A DNA stretch of 64,000 nucleotides from Collinsella sp. Its GTDB lineage: Bacteria > Actinomycetota > Coriobacteriia > Coriobacteriales > Coriobacteriaceae. The stretch covers positions 1 through 64,000 of the forward strand of contig JAGZEK010000003.1 of assembly GCA_018368345.1 (NCBI GenBank). Direction: 5' to 3'. Positions within the stretch are counted from its first letter, which is position 1, and every line of letters begins with the position of its first letter. The notes beneath the pieces were generated by a model. It worked only from the letters and a program-made list of their open reading frames with translations. It had not been told where the DNA came from and ran no database searches. Below are positions 50,352 through 58,611 of the stretch, piece after piece. Position numbers and translations under genes: made by a program.

Positions 50352-52348
50352 TGGCCGAAAAACTCGGCGTCTGCTGCTCGCCAGGGACGGAAGGTGGCGG
50401 GATCGATCTTTACGTGCGCTGCGGCGGGCACGTCATACCATTTGACCGTGTAGCCGGCGCCATGAGAGCAAAAGACCGAGTCGGGTGTGTTGGGCAGATC
50501 GGCCTCGGGCTCATAGGCGGCCGTCTCGATTACGCGCTCGGCATCATGGCAAGCCGCATAACCGGCGAACTCCAGGTACAGATGACCGCGCCCGCTCGTG
50601 TAGGCAGCCACCTCCAGCGCGTAATCCTGCACCTCGGATGCCGGCACGCGACCCACAAGCTTCGCTCGGTCTCCCGCCATCGTCGGCGGCTCGTACTCGG
50701 CACCCATGCGTGTGGCATCTGACAACGCCCGGCCCACGCACTCCCCCGGCACCTCGAGCTCAAAGTGGTACCACGGCTCCAGCAACACGTCTGCGCCGAC
50801 CTCGCGCGCCTGCATAAAACCCTGGCGAATCGCGCGATACGTGGCCTGGCGAAAATCGCCGCCCTCGGTGTGTTTGGCATGCGCGCGGCCGCCCGTGAGC
50901 GTAATGCGCACATCGGTGATGGGCGAGCCCGTCAGCACGCCCAGGTGGTCGCGCTCCATAGCGTTGGTGAGTGCCAAACGCTGCCAGTTAAGATCGAGCT
51001 CGTCGGTCGAGGTCACGGTGCCAAACTGCACACCCGAACCCGCCGGCAACGGCTCCAGGCGCAGATGCACCTCGGCATAGTGGCGCAGCGGCTCAAAGTG
51101 GCCCACGCCCTCGACCGGCCGCGAAATAGTCTCCTTATAGAGAATGCCGCCGGGCTCAAACGCAACCGAAAGGCCAAAGCGATCGGCCAAAACCCGCTGC
51201 ACGACCTCGAGTTGCACGGCGCCCATCAACTGCAAATGGATCTGCTCAAGATGCGTATTCCAGCTTACGCCGAGCATGGGATCTTCGTCCGCCAACTCAC
51301 TCAGCGCTTTAAACACCGCATGAACGTCGTGTTCGCCCGGCAGCACCGTATAGGTGAGGACCGGAGCGATGACGGGCGCATCGCCCGCGGGCTCCGTGCC
51401 CAGGGCGTCCCCTGGGCGAACGTGCGCAAGACCCGTCACGGCGCAAATACCGCCAGCAGCAACTTCTTGGGCAAGCTCATACTTCTCGCCGTTATAGATG
51501 CGTACCTGATCGACCTTCTGTTCCCACGCCTCGGCACTGGAATGCCCGCTGATCATCTGTTTTGCGCGCAGCGTGCCGCCGGTCACTTTAACCCAAGCCA
51601 AGCGCTCGCCACGATCCCCGCGGCTGACACGATAGACGCGCGCGGCAAACTCCGGGAGCCACGCCTGCTCACGCATCAGCGCGCATATACCATCCAGTAG
51701 CTCGTCAACGCCTTGGTCCTTGAGCGCCGAGCCGGCAAAGCAGGGAAAGAGCTTGCGCTCGGCAACCATGCGCGACAGCGTTGCGACAGAAAGCTCACCC
51801 GCTTCAAGAAACTCCTCGAGCGCCGCTTCGTCCAACGCAGCAGCGTCCTCCTGAACGGCGCCGCCCGCCAGCAGCTCGTTGGCATCCAGGCAGCCCTCGG
51901 AAAGACGCTGCCCGAGTTGTGCCAGCAAAACATCGCGGCCGGGATTCTCCAAATCGATCTTGTTGATGAAGATGAACGTCGGGATGTCATAGCGTGCAAG
52001 CAGGCGCCACAGGGTTTCGGTGTGCCCCTGCACGCCATCGTTGGCGCCCACCACCAGAATCGCGTAGTCCAGGGCACACAGTGTGCGCTCCGCCTCGGCA
52101 GAAAAATCGACATGGCCGGGAGCATCCACGAGCATGACGTGGGTATCGCCGTGGTCGAGCACGGCCTGCGACGAGAAAATCGTGATGCCGCGCTCGCGCT
52201 CGATCGTGTTAGTGTCCAGATGCGAATCGCCATCGTCCACGCGGCCACGCTTGCGAATGCGGCCCGCGTTGAACAGCATGGCCTCGGCCAACGTGGTCTT
52301 GCCGGCATCGACATGCGCCAAGATTCCAACGACCGCTTGCTTCGACAT
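50345..52348 (-). CDS. TetM/EF-G-like ribosome-protection-type GTPase
   Basis: The 667-aa translational GTPase has G1 AHVDAGKTTLAEA, switch I with TNTIERERGITI, G3 VDAPGHVDF and G4 FINKID. Domains II-V follow as in EF-G, with a C-terminal region like TetM/TetW (SHGAGYTVKWYD resembles the C-terminal tail of ribosomal protection proteins). It belongs to the TetM/TetW/TetO superfamily. It is distant from the classic resistance alleles as far as I can judge, so tetracycline resistance is not certain. ATG 52348 follows GAGGAGAGCC. The AAA ATPase and UvrA2-like genes follow on the same strand. Confidence 0.8.
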   Translation of the reverse strand: MSKQAVVGILAHVDAGKTTLAEAMLFNAGRIRKRGRVDDGDSHLDTNTIERERGITIFSSQAVLDHGDTHVMLVDAPGHVDFSAEAERTLCALDYAILVVGANDGVQGHTETLWRLLARYDIPTFIFINKIDLENPGRDVLLAQLGQRLSEGCLDANELLAGGAVQEDAAALDEAALEEFLEAGELSVATLSRMVAERKLFPCFAGSALKDQGVDELLDGICALMREQAWLPEFAARVYRVSRGDRGERLAWVKVTGGTLRAKQMISGHSSAEAWEQKVDQVRIYNGEKYELAQEVAAGGICAVTGLAHVRPGDALGTEPAGDAPVIAPVLTYTVLPGEHDVHAVFKALSELADEDPMLGVSWNTHLEQIHLQLMGAVQLEVVQRVLADRFGLSVAFEPGGILYKETISRPVEGVGHFEPLRHYAEVHLRLEPLPAGSGVQFGTVTSTDELDLNWQRLALTNAMERDHLGVLTGSPITDVRITLTGGRAHAKHTEGGDFRQATYRAIRQGFMQAREVGADVLLEPWYHFELEVPGECVGRALSDATRMGAEYEPPTMAGDRAKLVGRVPASEVQDYALEVAAYTSGRGHLYLEFAGYAACHDAERVIETAAYEPEADLPNTPDSVFCSHGAGYTVKWYDVPAAAHVKIDPATFRPWRAADAEFFGHM

Positions 52349-52535
52349 GGCTCTCCTCTTATTGCAAGCCCATCGCACGCGGCAACGGGCGTTCACGCTC
52401 CACACTGGATGATACAATTTACGGGCCGGTGGGCGAAGCGGGCCCTATCCCCCGACCGAGCTCATCGCCCTGCGTTGCCGCGCGGCGATTTTCGTAGGTT
52501 CGCGCCTTGCGAAAGCCGGCTTGCAAAACAGTCAG

Positions 52536-52573
52536 CGAACGAAAATGGCCCCACCCGGGGCCATTTTCGTTCG
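52536..52573. terminator. 17-bp perfect hairpin downstream of the GNAT gene
   Basis: CGAACGAAAATGGCCCC and its exact complement with loop accc. It is 30 bases after the GNAT gene stop and about 190 bases upstream of the TetM-like start. It has no T-run outside the stem. The remaining sequence between 52349 and 52535 shows no other feature. Confidence 0.5.
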
Positions 52574-52601
52574 TGCAAATTGTTGACACGCGTCCCCGCT
52601 C

Positions 52602-53093
52602 TTATGCCTCACGCAGCCAGTCAAACGCCACGCGCGGGGTGCCGTCGGACACATACACGATGCCGGCGCGCTCAAACCCCGCCTTAATACTCGCACCCTG
52701 CATGGGCAGGTTATCCTGATGCGTGTCGATACGCAGGTGATCGGCACGCTCTTTGGCAAAGGCAAACATCGCGGCCGCGATACCGTGCGCGGTGCCGTCG
52801 GACGCCACACGGTGCAGCACGGCGTACGGAGTGTCGCTGCGCCATTGCCCGTCCTCAATTACGTCATAGCACTCGTCCGGGCCCGGTAAAAAGGCAAACG
52901 TCGCCACCACGCGGCCGTCGACTTCACACACATAGCTGCCACCGGCGGCGATATCGGCAGCCAGCTGCTCGGCAGAAGGCGTGCCCTCGGGCCACTGCGT
53001 GGCGTTGCCATGCGCGCGCATAAAGGCGCGGGCCGTGTCATAGATAGCCATGACGGCGGGAATGTCGGTATCGAGGGTTTTTCTGATCATCAC
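52602..53093 (-). CDS. GNAT-family N-acetyltransferase
   Basis: The 163-aa protein has the GNAT fold pattern: IRKTLDTDIPAVMAIYDTAR at the N-terminus, VVATFAFLP (beta 4), VLHRVASDGTAHGIAAAMFAFA (the acetyl-CoA loop, here S-D-G-T-A-H-G-I) and HQDNLPMQGASIKAGFERAGI. The acceptor is unknown. GTG 53093 has GAGG seven bases upstream; ATG 53090 is the alternative. It is the first gene of this minus-strand stretch, with the TetM-like gene downstream after a long hairpin. Confidence 0.85.
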   Translation of the reverse strand: MMIRKTLDTDIPAVMAIYDTARAFMRAHGNATQWPEGTPSAEQLAADIAAGGSYVCEVDGRVVATFAFLPGPDECYDVIEDGQWRSDTPYAVLHRVASDGTAHGIAAAMFAFAKERADHLRIDTHQDNLPMQGASIKAGFERAGIVYVSDGTPRVAFDWLREA

Positions 53094-53167
53094 GCGGCGA
53101 CCTCACGTTTATTGGTATCACTTTGATTGGGCAATGATACCAGCGTTTGGAGAGGGGCACGAAGCAG

Positions 53168-53464
53168 ATGGGGAGCAAAAAGCGAGCCGCTTGGTCAAAA
53201 GCCAAAAGCGAGTTTTTGGGCGCTGCCACGGGCGGCGATATGAGCGACCTGTTTGCGCGCGAAGACGAGCGCCGCGACGCCCTGAACGCCGAGCGCGACG
53301 AGGCCTGGCGCTACAAATCGTGCGAACGCAAAAACCGTTACGACACGCGCGCCGAGGCCGAGGCAGTTATGGCCGACTGCGAAAGCCGCGGGCGGCGCGG
53401 TTTGGCCTGCTACAAATGCGAATACTGCGGCGGCTGGCACCTGACATCGCACCCTTGGAAATAG
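53168..53464 (+). CDS. small protein with C-terminal zinc-finger-like motif
   Basis: The 98-aa protein is basic at the start and ends in a conserved-looking block: SCERKNRYDTRAEAEAVMADC then ACYKCEYCGGWHLTSHPW. The C-X2-C...CGGWHLT pattern recurs in small bacterial proteins of unknown function and probably binds zinc. The start is uncertain: ATG 53168 or TTG 53147. It is divergent from the GNAT gene. Confidence 0.65.
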   Translation: MGSKKRAAWSKAKSEFLGAATGGDMSDLFAREDERRDALNAERDEAWRYKSCERKNRYDTRAEAEAVMADCESRGRRGLACYKCEYCGGWHLTSHPWK

Positions 53465-53512
53465 GCACCGCATCGGCACGGCACCGACGGAGCGCCAACC
53501 ATCGCACGCAAG

Positions 53513-54217
53513 CTACGGGCGCGGCGGCACCAAGACATCGTAACGAACGGCCTTGCCCGCAAGTTGATAGCTCGGCTTAACACCGGCAAGCAGTGGCCCC
53601 TTCACCGGCCGCTTGATAACCAACTTGCGCGGGTGCACCGCAAGCGCAGCCTCAACCAGCGTCTCCTCATCGGCGCACGGCTGCTCCAGATGGTGCAAGA
53701 GTTGGAATTTCTTTTTAACCGCCGCGCTCTTGGTGCGTCCGGGAAACATGGGGTCCAGATACACCACGTCGGGAGCGGTGAGCTCGCCCCGCCCGATCAG
53801 CTCAGCTGTATGGTAAAGGCCGGCAATGCTGTCCTCGCCCGCATGTAAGCGCATGCGCGCCACGGCTGTCGCAAGCGCCGGATCATCTGCCGCGCGATCC
53901 AAAGCATCCTTGAGGAGCGCCGCGATCACGCAATCCTGCTCATACAGATCGACGGTAAAGCCCGCGGCCGCCAGCAGCAGCGAATCCTCGCCAAAGCCTG
54001 CCGTGGCGTCAATCGCCCATGGGCTCTCGATGCCTTTTGCGCGCGCAGCCTTTACCAGCAGTTCTTGCTGCAGACGGCCCTGCTTGAGCCGTGGAAGCAT
54101 GCGGCCAAAATCGGCACGCAGCTCCATCGTGCCGTCGGTGAGTGTGAGGCCCTCGGACTTCCCGATCAGCTCAAGCCCCGCGGACCGAGCAACAGAAAAG
54201 GGATCGACGACGCCCAT
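53513..54217 (-). CDS. rsmJ: 16S rRNA (guanine(1516)-N(2))-methyltransferase RsmJ
   Basis: The 234-aa class I methyltransferase matches RsmJ (YhiQ). IDATAGFGEDSLLLAAAGF is the SAM loop, followed by DCVIAALLKDAL, the catalytic YLDPMFPGRTKSAAVKKK and LVIKRPVKGPLLAG. It should methylate G1516 in 16S rRNA. ATG 54217 follows AAGGAG by five bases. It is downstream of the small membrane protein gene on the same strand. Confidence 0.87.
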   Translation of the reverse strand: MGVVDPFSVARSAGLELIGKSEGLTLTDGTMELRADFGRMLPRLKQGRLQQELLVKAARAKGIESPWAIDATAGFGEDSLLLAAAGFTVDLYEQDCVIAALLKDALDRAADDPALATAVARMRLHAGEDSIAGLYHTAELIGRGELTAPDVVYLDPMFPGRTKSAAVKKKFQLLHHLEQPCADEETLVEAALAVHPRKLVIKRPVKGPLLAGVKPSYQLAGKAVRYDVLVPPRP

Positions 54218-54280
54218 GGGTACTCCTTAGCAAGCAAAACGAATACGTGAGCACCGTTTGTGTCGGCACCCAACCGTCCG

Positions 54281-54424
54281 CTATTGTCCCACATGCGACA
54301 TGGCCCACAGCATCGCAATACAAAGCACCGCCATCAATCCCGTGCACACAGTAGCGATCACGGAATCACTCATGCGCCTTCCCAACGACCGCGCCTCACG
54401 TACCTGCTCTGCTCCGTACATCAT
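54281..54424 (-). CDS. 47-aa single-pass membrane protein
   Basis: From ATG 54424, with AAGGAGGAACC directly upstream, a 47-codon frame ends in TAG at 54281. It begins MMYGAEQVREARSLGRRMSD, basic and soluble. A hydrophobic span VIATVCTGLMAVLCIAMLWAM follows, then a short tail. The strong ribosome site and clean amphipathic layout support it as real. It precedes rsmJ by 63 bases. No family recognised. Confidence 0.6.
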   Translation of the reverse strand: MMYGAEQVREARSLGRRMSDSVIATVCTGLMAVLCIAMLWAMSHVGQ

Positions 54425-54651
54425 GGTTCCTCCTTCGGTCTAGCTCTTACCATGGCCCCATCATCGCAGCGCCGCGCATACGCTGCCATCGATTTGGCTT
54501 ACGCCCAGCTTTCCTTTTTGAAAGGTTGGACCGCACAGGCAAGAGACGCTTTCAAACGCATGCATCGCCCCGTTGAACTACAATGTGCTTCACCATATGT
54601 GCAGTACATTGGGTGCGCCAAGTTGGCGTACTCGTATCGAAAGGACCAGCC

Positions 54652-55053
54652 ATGAGCTTCACTCGCAAGACTCTCAAAATCCTTGCTCTCATCTACTTTG
54701 TTTTGGGCATCGCCAGCCTCGTCACCGCCGGCATCGGTATCGCCACGGGCGGTCTCGATTCCACGTACGGTTCGTACGCCACGCTCGCAGCGGTCGTGCT
54801 TATCGCCAAGGGTCTCGTCGACCTTGCCGCAGGCGTCGCCGGTATCAAGGGCGCCAACAAGCCTTCGCAGGTGGACGGCGCGTTTAAGCTCGGTATTGTT
54901 GCCGCGGTCGCCACGCTTGCCCAAGCGGTGCTCACGCTTCCCGCGTTTGGCGGCGACGCCATCAACTTTGGCGCCTTTGTCATCGTGGTGTACGACCTGT
55001 TCTTTGTTCAGCAGGCACACGCCGTTAAGGCCGAGAACAAGGACCGCCTGTAA
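54652..55053 (+). CDS. small four-helix membrane protein
   Basis: The 133-aa protein has four hydrophobic segments (about residues 8-28, 41-62, 80-98 and 103-120) and short charged ends. It does not match a family I can name; DUF-type integral membrane proteins of similar size are common in Coriobacteriia. ATG 54652 follows AAAGGACCAGCC. The 200 bases upstream (54440-54640) hold no other supported gene. A strong terminator follows. Confidence 0.7.
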   Translation: MSFTRKTLKILALIYFVLGIASLVTAGIGIATGGLDSTYGSYATLAAVVLIAKGLVDLAAGVAGIKGANKPSQVDGAFKLGIVAAVATLAQAVLTLPAFGGDAINFGAFVIVVYDLFFVQQAHAVKAENKDRL

Positions 55054-55090
55054 GCGCTCGCTTCTCATAGCCTCTGCAGCCAAGCAACTA

Positions 55091-55130
55091 AAAAGGGCCG
55101 ATCGCGCATCTCCGCGGTCGGCCCTTTACG
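55091..55130 (+). terminator. terminator after the small membrane protein gene
   Basis: AAAGGGCCGATCGCG and CGCGGTCGGCCCTTT arms (one mismatch) around catctc. The T-run is within the arm end. Confidence 0.75.
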
Positions 55131-55134
55131 TTTG

Positions 55135-55182
55135 CCCAGATAAAACCTACCAAGATAAACCTGTCCCTTTTTTGGCAGGTTG
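55135..55182 (+). repeat. CAGATAAAACC...CCTGTCCC repeat, copy 4
   Basis: CCCAGATAAAACCTACCAAG then ATAAACCTGTCCC, TTTTTTGG and CAGGTTG. It ends exactly at the base before the rlmA stop codon (55183-55185). It matches copy 2 with a handful of differences over 47 bases. Confidence 0.8.
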
Positions 55183-55998
55183 TTAGCTGTGGCGGTACTC
55201 GGCGATGATGAAGTCGATGTCGGTTTGAAGGGTATCCAAATTTGCCAGGCGCTCCTTGTCGGCAGGGCGCGTGCGGTAGTAGTACGGCGTCATCTGGAAC
55301 ACCGCCTCGATGTCGGCCTGGGTCTGGAGCGTTATGTTCGCAGACACCCGCTGCGTTCCTACTAACTCGAGCTCGGTAGTCTTCGGCAGCTTCTCGTCAT
55401 TGAGATATGGCGTGTCGTAGAGCACCTCCTTGAGCCCAAACAGATGACGGGCACCTGGCACCACGGTGTAGAGCGAACCTTCGGGTGCCAGCACGCGGGC
55501 AAACTCGCGCTCGTTAAAGGGAGCAAAGAGCTCGGTCACCATATCGAAGGCGCCATCAGCCACGGGGATATCCTTCATGTTGGCCACGAAGTAGGTCGCA
55601 TCGCCGCGCTTGGCGGCAAGGCGCACCATCTCTTTGCCCAGGTCGAAACCGTAAGCATCTACGCCCGGCACCGCGCCCATGGCACTGGTGTAGTAGCCCT
55701 CGCCGCAGCAAATATCGAGCAGCGTCATGGGGCCGTTCGCAGACGCTGCACGCCCAGACACCCGCTCGTGCACCAGCTCAACCATCGCATCGCGCAACGG
55801 CGCATAGTATCCGCGGTTCAGAAAGTCACGACGACTGCGCGCCTGCGACTTGGGATCGCCCATGGAGTCGCCGCTCTTGGACGAGCGCAGTAGGTACAGA
55901 TAGCCCTCGCGCGCACGGTCAAACCGGTGTCCGCCCGCGCATGCAGCACCGCGCTCGTTATCCACCAGTGGCTCATGGCAAACGGGACACAACAACAT
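55183..55998 (-). CDS. rlmA: 23S rRNA (guanine-N1)-methyltransferase RlmA family
   Basis: The 271-aa enzyme begins with a zinc knuckle (CPVCHEPL...ACAGGHRFD), then GYLYLLRSSKSGDS. The SAM site is LLDICCGEGYYTSAM. VTELFAPFNEREFARVLAPEG and LYTVVPGARHLFGLKE are typical of RrmA/TlrB. It methylates G745 or G748 of 23S rRNA; the second specificity (as in TlrB) gives tylosin resistance, and I cannot tell which applies. ATG 55998 follows AAGGAGTTGCC. The stop touches repeat copy 4. Confidence 0.88.
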   Translation of the reverse strand: MLLCPVCHEPLVDNERGAACAGGHRFDRAREGYLYLLRSSKSGDSMGDPKSQARSRRDFLNRGYYAPLRDAMVELVHERVSGRAASANGPMTLLDICCGEGYYTSAMGAVPGVDAYGFDLGKEMVRLAAKRGDATYFVANMKDIPVADGAFDMVTELFAPFNEREFARVLAPEGSLYTVVPGARHLFGLKEVLYDTPYLNDEKLPKTTELELVGTQRVSANITLQTQADIEAVFQMTPYYYRTRPADKERLANLDTLQTDIDFIIAEYRHS

Positions 55999-56054
55999 GG
56001 CAACTCCTTAGCGCGAACAACACAACGCCCACCATTGTCGCACGCCTTCCCCGC

Positions 56055-56112
56055 CTAGTCATTGGGGACGTTCTTGAATGACTAGTCGTTTAAGAACGCC
56101 CCCAACGACTAG
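56055..56112. repeat. CTAGTCRTT double hairpin (REP-like)
   Basis: Two overlapping hairpins: CTAGTCATT/AATGACTAG (56055-56085) with loop ggggacgttcttg, and CTAGTCGTT/AACGACTAG (56082-56112) with loop taagaacgccccc. Both loops match each other in opposite orientation and match the element at 17805. Confidence 0.75.
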
Positions 56113-56176
56113 TCGATTAGGAGTATCATCGTCTGCGCAAATAAGCACGATATAGCACGTTAGAGATTGAGAGCGT

Positions 56177-57559
56177 ATGGCTGATACCGTATCTAAGCAT
56201 ATTGACATGACCACCGGATCGCTGTGGCGCAATATTCCCCTGTTCGCCTTCCCCGTGGCCGCCACGAGCATCTTGGAGCAGCTGTCGAACCTCATCGCCA
56301 CGGTCATTATCGGTAACTTCTCGGGCGACCAGGGAACCCTCGCCATGGCGGCGGTCGGCTCCAATGTTCCGCTTACCAGTCTTATGCTCAACCTGTTTAT
56401 CGGCATGTCGCTTGGCTCCAACGTGGTCATCGCCAATGCTATCGGCCGCAACGATCAGAACATGGTCAAACGCGCCGTCCATACCTCGATTCTTATGGCA
56501 CTTGTGGGCTTTGTCGTCATCGCTCTGGGCGAGATCTTTGCCGAGCCCATGCTCGCCGCGCTCAACGTTCCCGCCGAGACTATGCCCCTCGCTTCGCTCT
56601 ACCTGCGCGTCTTTTTGCTCAGCATGCCCTCGATCTTGCTCTACAACTTTGAGGCCGCGATCTTCCGCTCCGTCGGCATCACCCGCATGCCGCTGCAGGC
56701 GCTTGCCGTATCCACCGTCCTCAACATTGGTCTGGACCTCATCTTTGTCCCCGTACTCCACTGGGGCGTCGCGGGTGTCGCCATCGCCACCGCCATCGCC
56801 TACACCGTCAGCGCCACTACGCTCTTTATTCGCCTGCTCAAGACCGACTCCGTCGTCCGCGTCACCCTTCGCGACCTGGCTATCGACCCCGTCGCCCTCA
56901 AGCGCATCGTCAAGATCGGCCTGCCCGCCGGCATCCAAAGCGCCGTGTTTGCCGTCGCCAACATCATCATCCAGTCCGCCATCAACAGCTTGGGCACCGA
57001 GGTCATGGCGGCATCGAGCGCCGCCATGAGCCTGGAGTACGTGTGCTACAACCTGCTCAACAGCTTTAGCCAGGCTTGCACTACCTTTGTGGGACAAAAC
57101 CACGGTGCCCGCCAGATCGGCCGCTGCACTAAAACGCTCAAGGTCTGCCTGGTCGAAGGCGGTATCGTTGCACTCACCACGATTATCGTTATTGTCGGCC
57201 TGGGGCGCGAGATCTTGTCGCTCTTTAACAGCGATCCCAACATCGTCTCGATCGGCTATATCCGCGTGTGTTCGATCTTCCCGGCGTATGCCTTTAGCAT
57301 GTTCTACGAAAACATGTCAGGCTACCTTCGCGGCTTTGGTATCTCGCTCACGCCCGCCCTCATCACCATGATCTGCGTCTGCGGCATCCGCTTCTATTGG
57401 GTATTCTGCGTGTTCCCGCACTTCCGCACCTTTGCGAACATTATGATGGTCTACCCCATCAGTCTGGGCACCACGGCGTTCTTTATGGTCGTGGCGGTAC
57501 TACTTTGCCACCCGGCACGCACCTATCGCGCCACCCAAGCCAAAGCGACAGCCCGCTAA
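56177..57559 (+). CDS. MATE family efflux transporter
   Basis: The 460-aa protein has twelve hydrophobic segments in two MATE halves. FAFPVAATSILEQLSNLIATVIIG and QSAVFAVANIIIQSAINSLG mark the equivalent first helices, each about 20 residues of signature. It should export drugs or cationic metabolites in exchange for Na+ or H+. ATG 56177 follows GAGAGCGT. It is monocistronic; the double hairpin lies upstream. Confidence 0.9.
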   Translation: MADTVSKHIDMTTGSLWRNIPLFAFPVAATSILEQLSNLIATVIIGNFSGDQGTLAMAAVGSNVPLTSLMLNLFIGMSLGSNVVIANAIGRNDQNMVKRAVHTSILMALVGFVVIALGEIFAEPMLAALNVPAETMPLASLYLRVFLLSMPSILLYNFEAAIFRSVGITRMPLQALAVSTVLNIGLDLIFVPVLHWGVAGVAIATAIAYTVSATTLFIRLLKTDSVVRVTLRDLAIDPVALKRIVKIGLPAGIQSAVFAVANIIIQSAINSLGTEVMAASSAAMSLEYVCYNLLNSFSQACTTFVGQNHGARQIGRCTKTLKVCLVEGGIVALTTIIVIVGLGREILSLFNSDPNIVSIGYIRVCSIFPAYAFSMFYENMSGYLRGFGISLTPALITMICVCGIRFYWVFCVFPHFRTFANIMMVYPISLGTTAFFMVVAVLLCHPARTYRATQAKATAR

Positions 57560-57586
57560 ACACCGCACTCAACACCACGCCAGTCA

Positions 57587-58453
57587 TTAATTGACAATAT
57601 GCGAGCTCATATAGTCGATAAAACGCCTCGTGGCGATAGGCATGGTATCCCAGCTACGCCAAGCTGCCACCACGTCGCGCGAGGGAGCATGCACGATGGG
57701 ACGTACACGAATATCGGCCCGCATGCCCTCAACGGTACGACGATACAGCATACTCACGCCTAGGCCCTCCTCCACCATCGCCATGATGGTGTAGTCGTCG
57801 GTTACCTCACTCGTCACGTGTGGCGACAGCCCATGCGCCGCGAATGCATCGAGCACCAGGCTCTGTTCGCCCTCATCCAGCAGCACAAACGGCTCGGACG
57901 CCAGGTCGGCAAGTGTCACCTTTTCCTTTGCCGTCAGCGGATGCGCGGTCGGCAACAATGCCACCAACTCGTCGTGATAGACCACGCGCTTCTCGAGCCC
58001 AGCGGTAAACCCGCGCGCCGTAAAGCAAAAGTCAACCACGCCATCGTGCACCCATTGAGCGTTGCGCGTGTAATCGCCCTGCTTGAGGGTAAAGCGTACG
58101 CCCGGGTGCAGCGCACCAAAGTCGCGGATCACACGCGGCAGCACGGTACGACTCACGTTGGTAAACGTCGCGATACGAATATCAGTCGAGGAGAGTCCCA
58201 GCAACTCCTGACGTTTGCCCTCAAGCTCGGCCTCGGCAGTTACGATCTGTCGCAGATACGGCAGATACTGCTTGCCATCGCGCGTAAGCGACACACCCTG
58301 CTTACCGCGCTCGATAAGCGTGGTACCCAGCTCGCGCTCGAGCGCCTTGACGGCCTGGCTCACCGCACTTTGCGTATAGCCCAGCTCGTCCGCCGCACGT
58401 TTCAGACTGCCGCAATCGACCACCATACATACAATCTGATACCGCGATGCCAT
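57587..58453 (-). CDS. LysR family regulator next to DMT transporter (second pair)
   Basis: The 288-aa regulator has an N-terminal LysR HTH (GSLKRAADELGYTQSAVSQAVKALE) and an effector domain. ATG 58453 follows GGGAGG by four bases. It is divergent from the DMT transporter gene at 58612, the same arrangement as 22968/23944, and shares blocks such as DDYTIMAMVEEGLGVSML with that regulator. It probably senses a metabolite and controls export. Confidence 0.88.
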   Translation of the reverse strand: MASRYQIVCMVVDCGSLKRAADELGYTQSAVSQAVKALERELGTTLIERGKQGVSLTRDGKQYLPYLRQIVTAEAELEGKRQELLGLSSTDIRIATFTNVSRTVLPRVIRDFGALHPGVRFTLKQGDYTRNAQWVHDGVVDFCFTARGFTAGLEKRVVYHDELVALLPTAHPLTAKEKVTLADLASEPFVLLDEGEQSLVLDAFAAHGLSPHVTSEVTDDYTIMAMVEEGLGVSMLYRRTVEGMRADIRVRPIVHAPSRDVVAAWRSWDTMPIATRRFIDYMSSHIVN

Positions 58454-58611
58454 CGTGCCTCCCCATCGATGTTGCCGTAAAACGTTTTGCCAGGGCTTTT
58501 TCTGTCAACATTAGCATTTCTTAATCATACTGAAGATACATTCGCTTTACTACATCCACATCTGGGAGCAGAATCCTTTTTGCGAAACCGTTCTGTAACA
58601 AAAGGAGTCCC

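Noticed and set aside
50345..52348. Calling the GTPase a confirmed tetracycline resistance determinant
   Set aside because: It is in the TetM superfamily by motif, but I cannot show it is close to known resistance alleles.
54452..54655. 67-aa plus-strand frame that overlaps the small membrane protein start by ATGA
   Set aside because: The coupling is tempting but there is no ribosome site and no recognisable protein pattern; codon use is unbiased.
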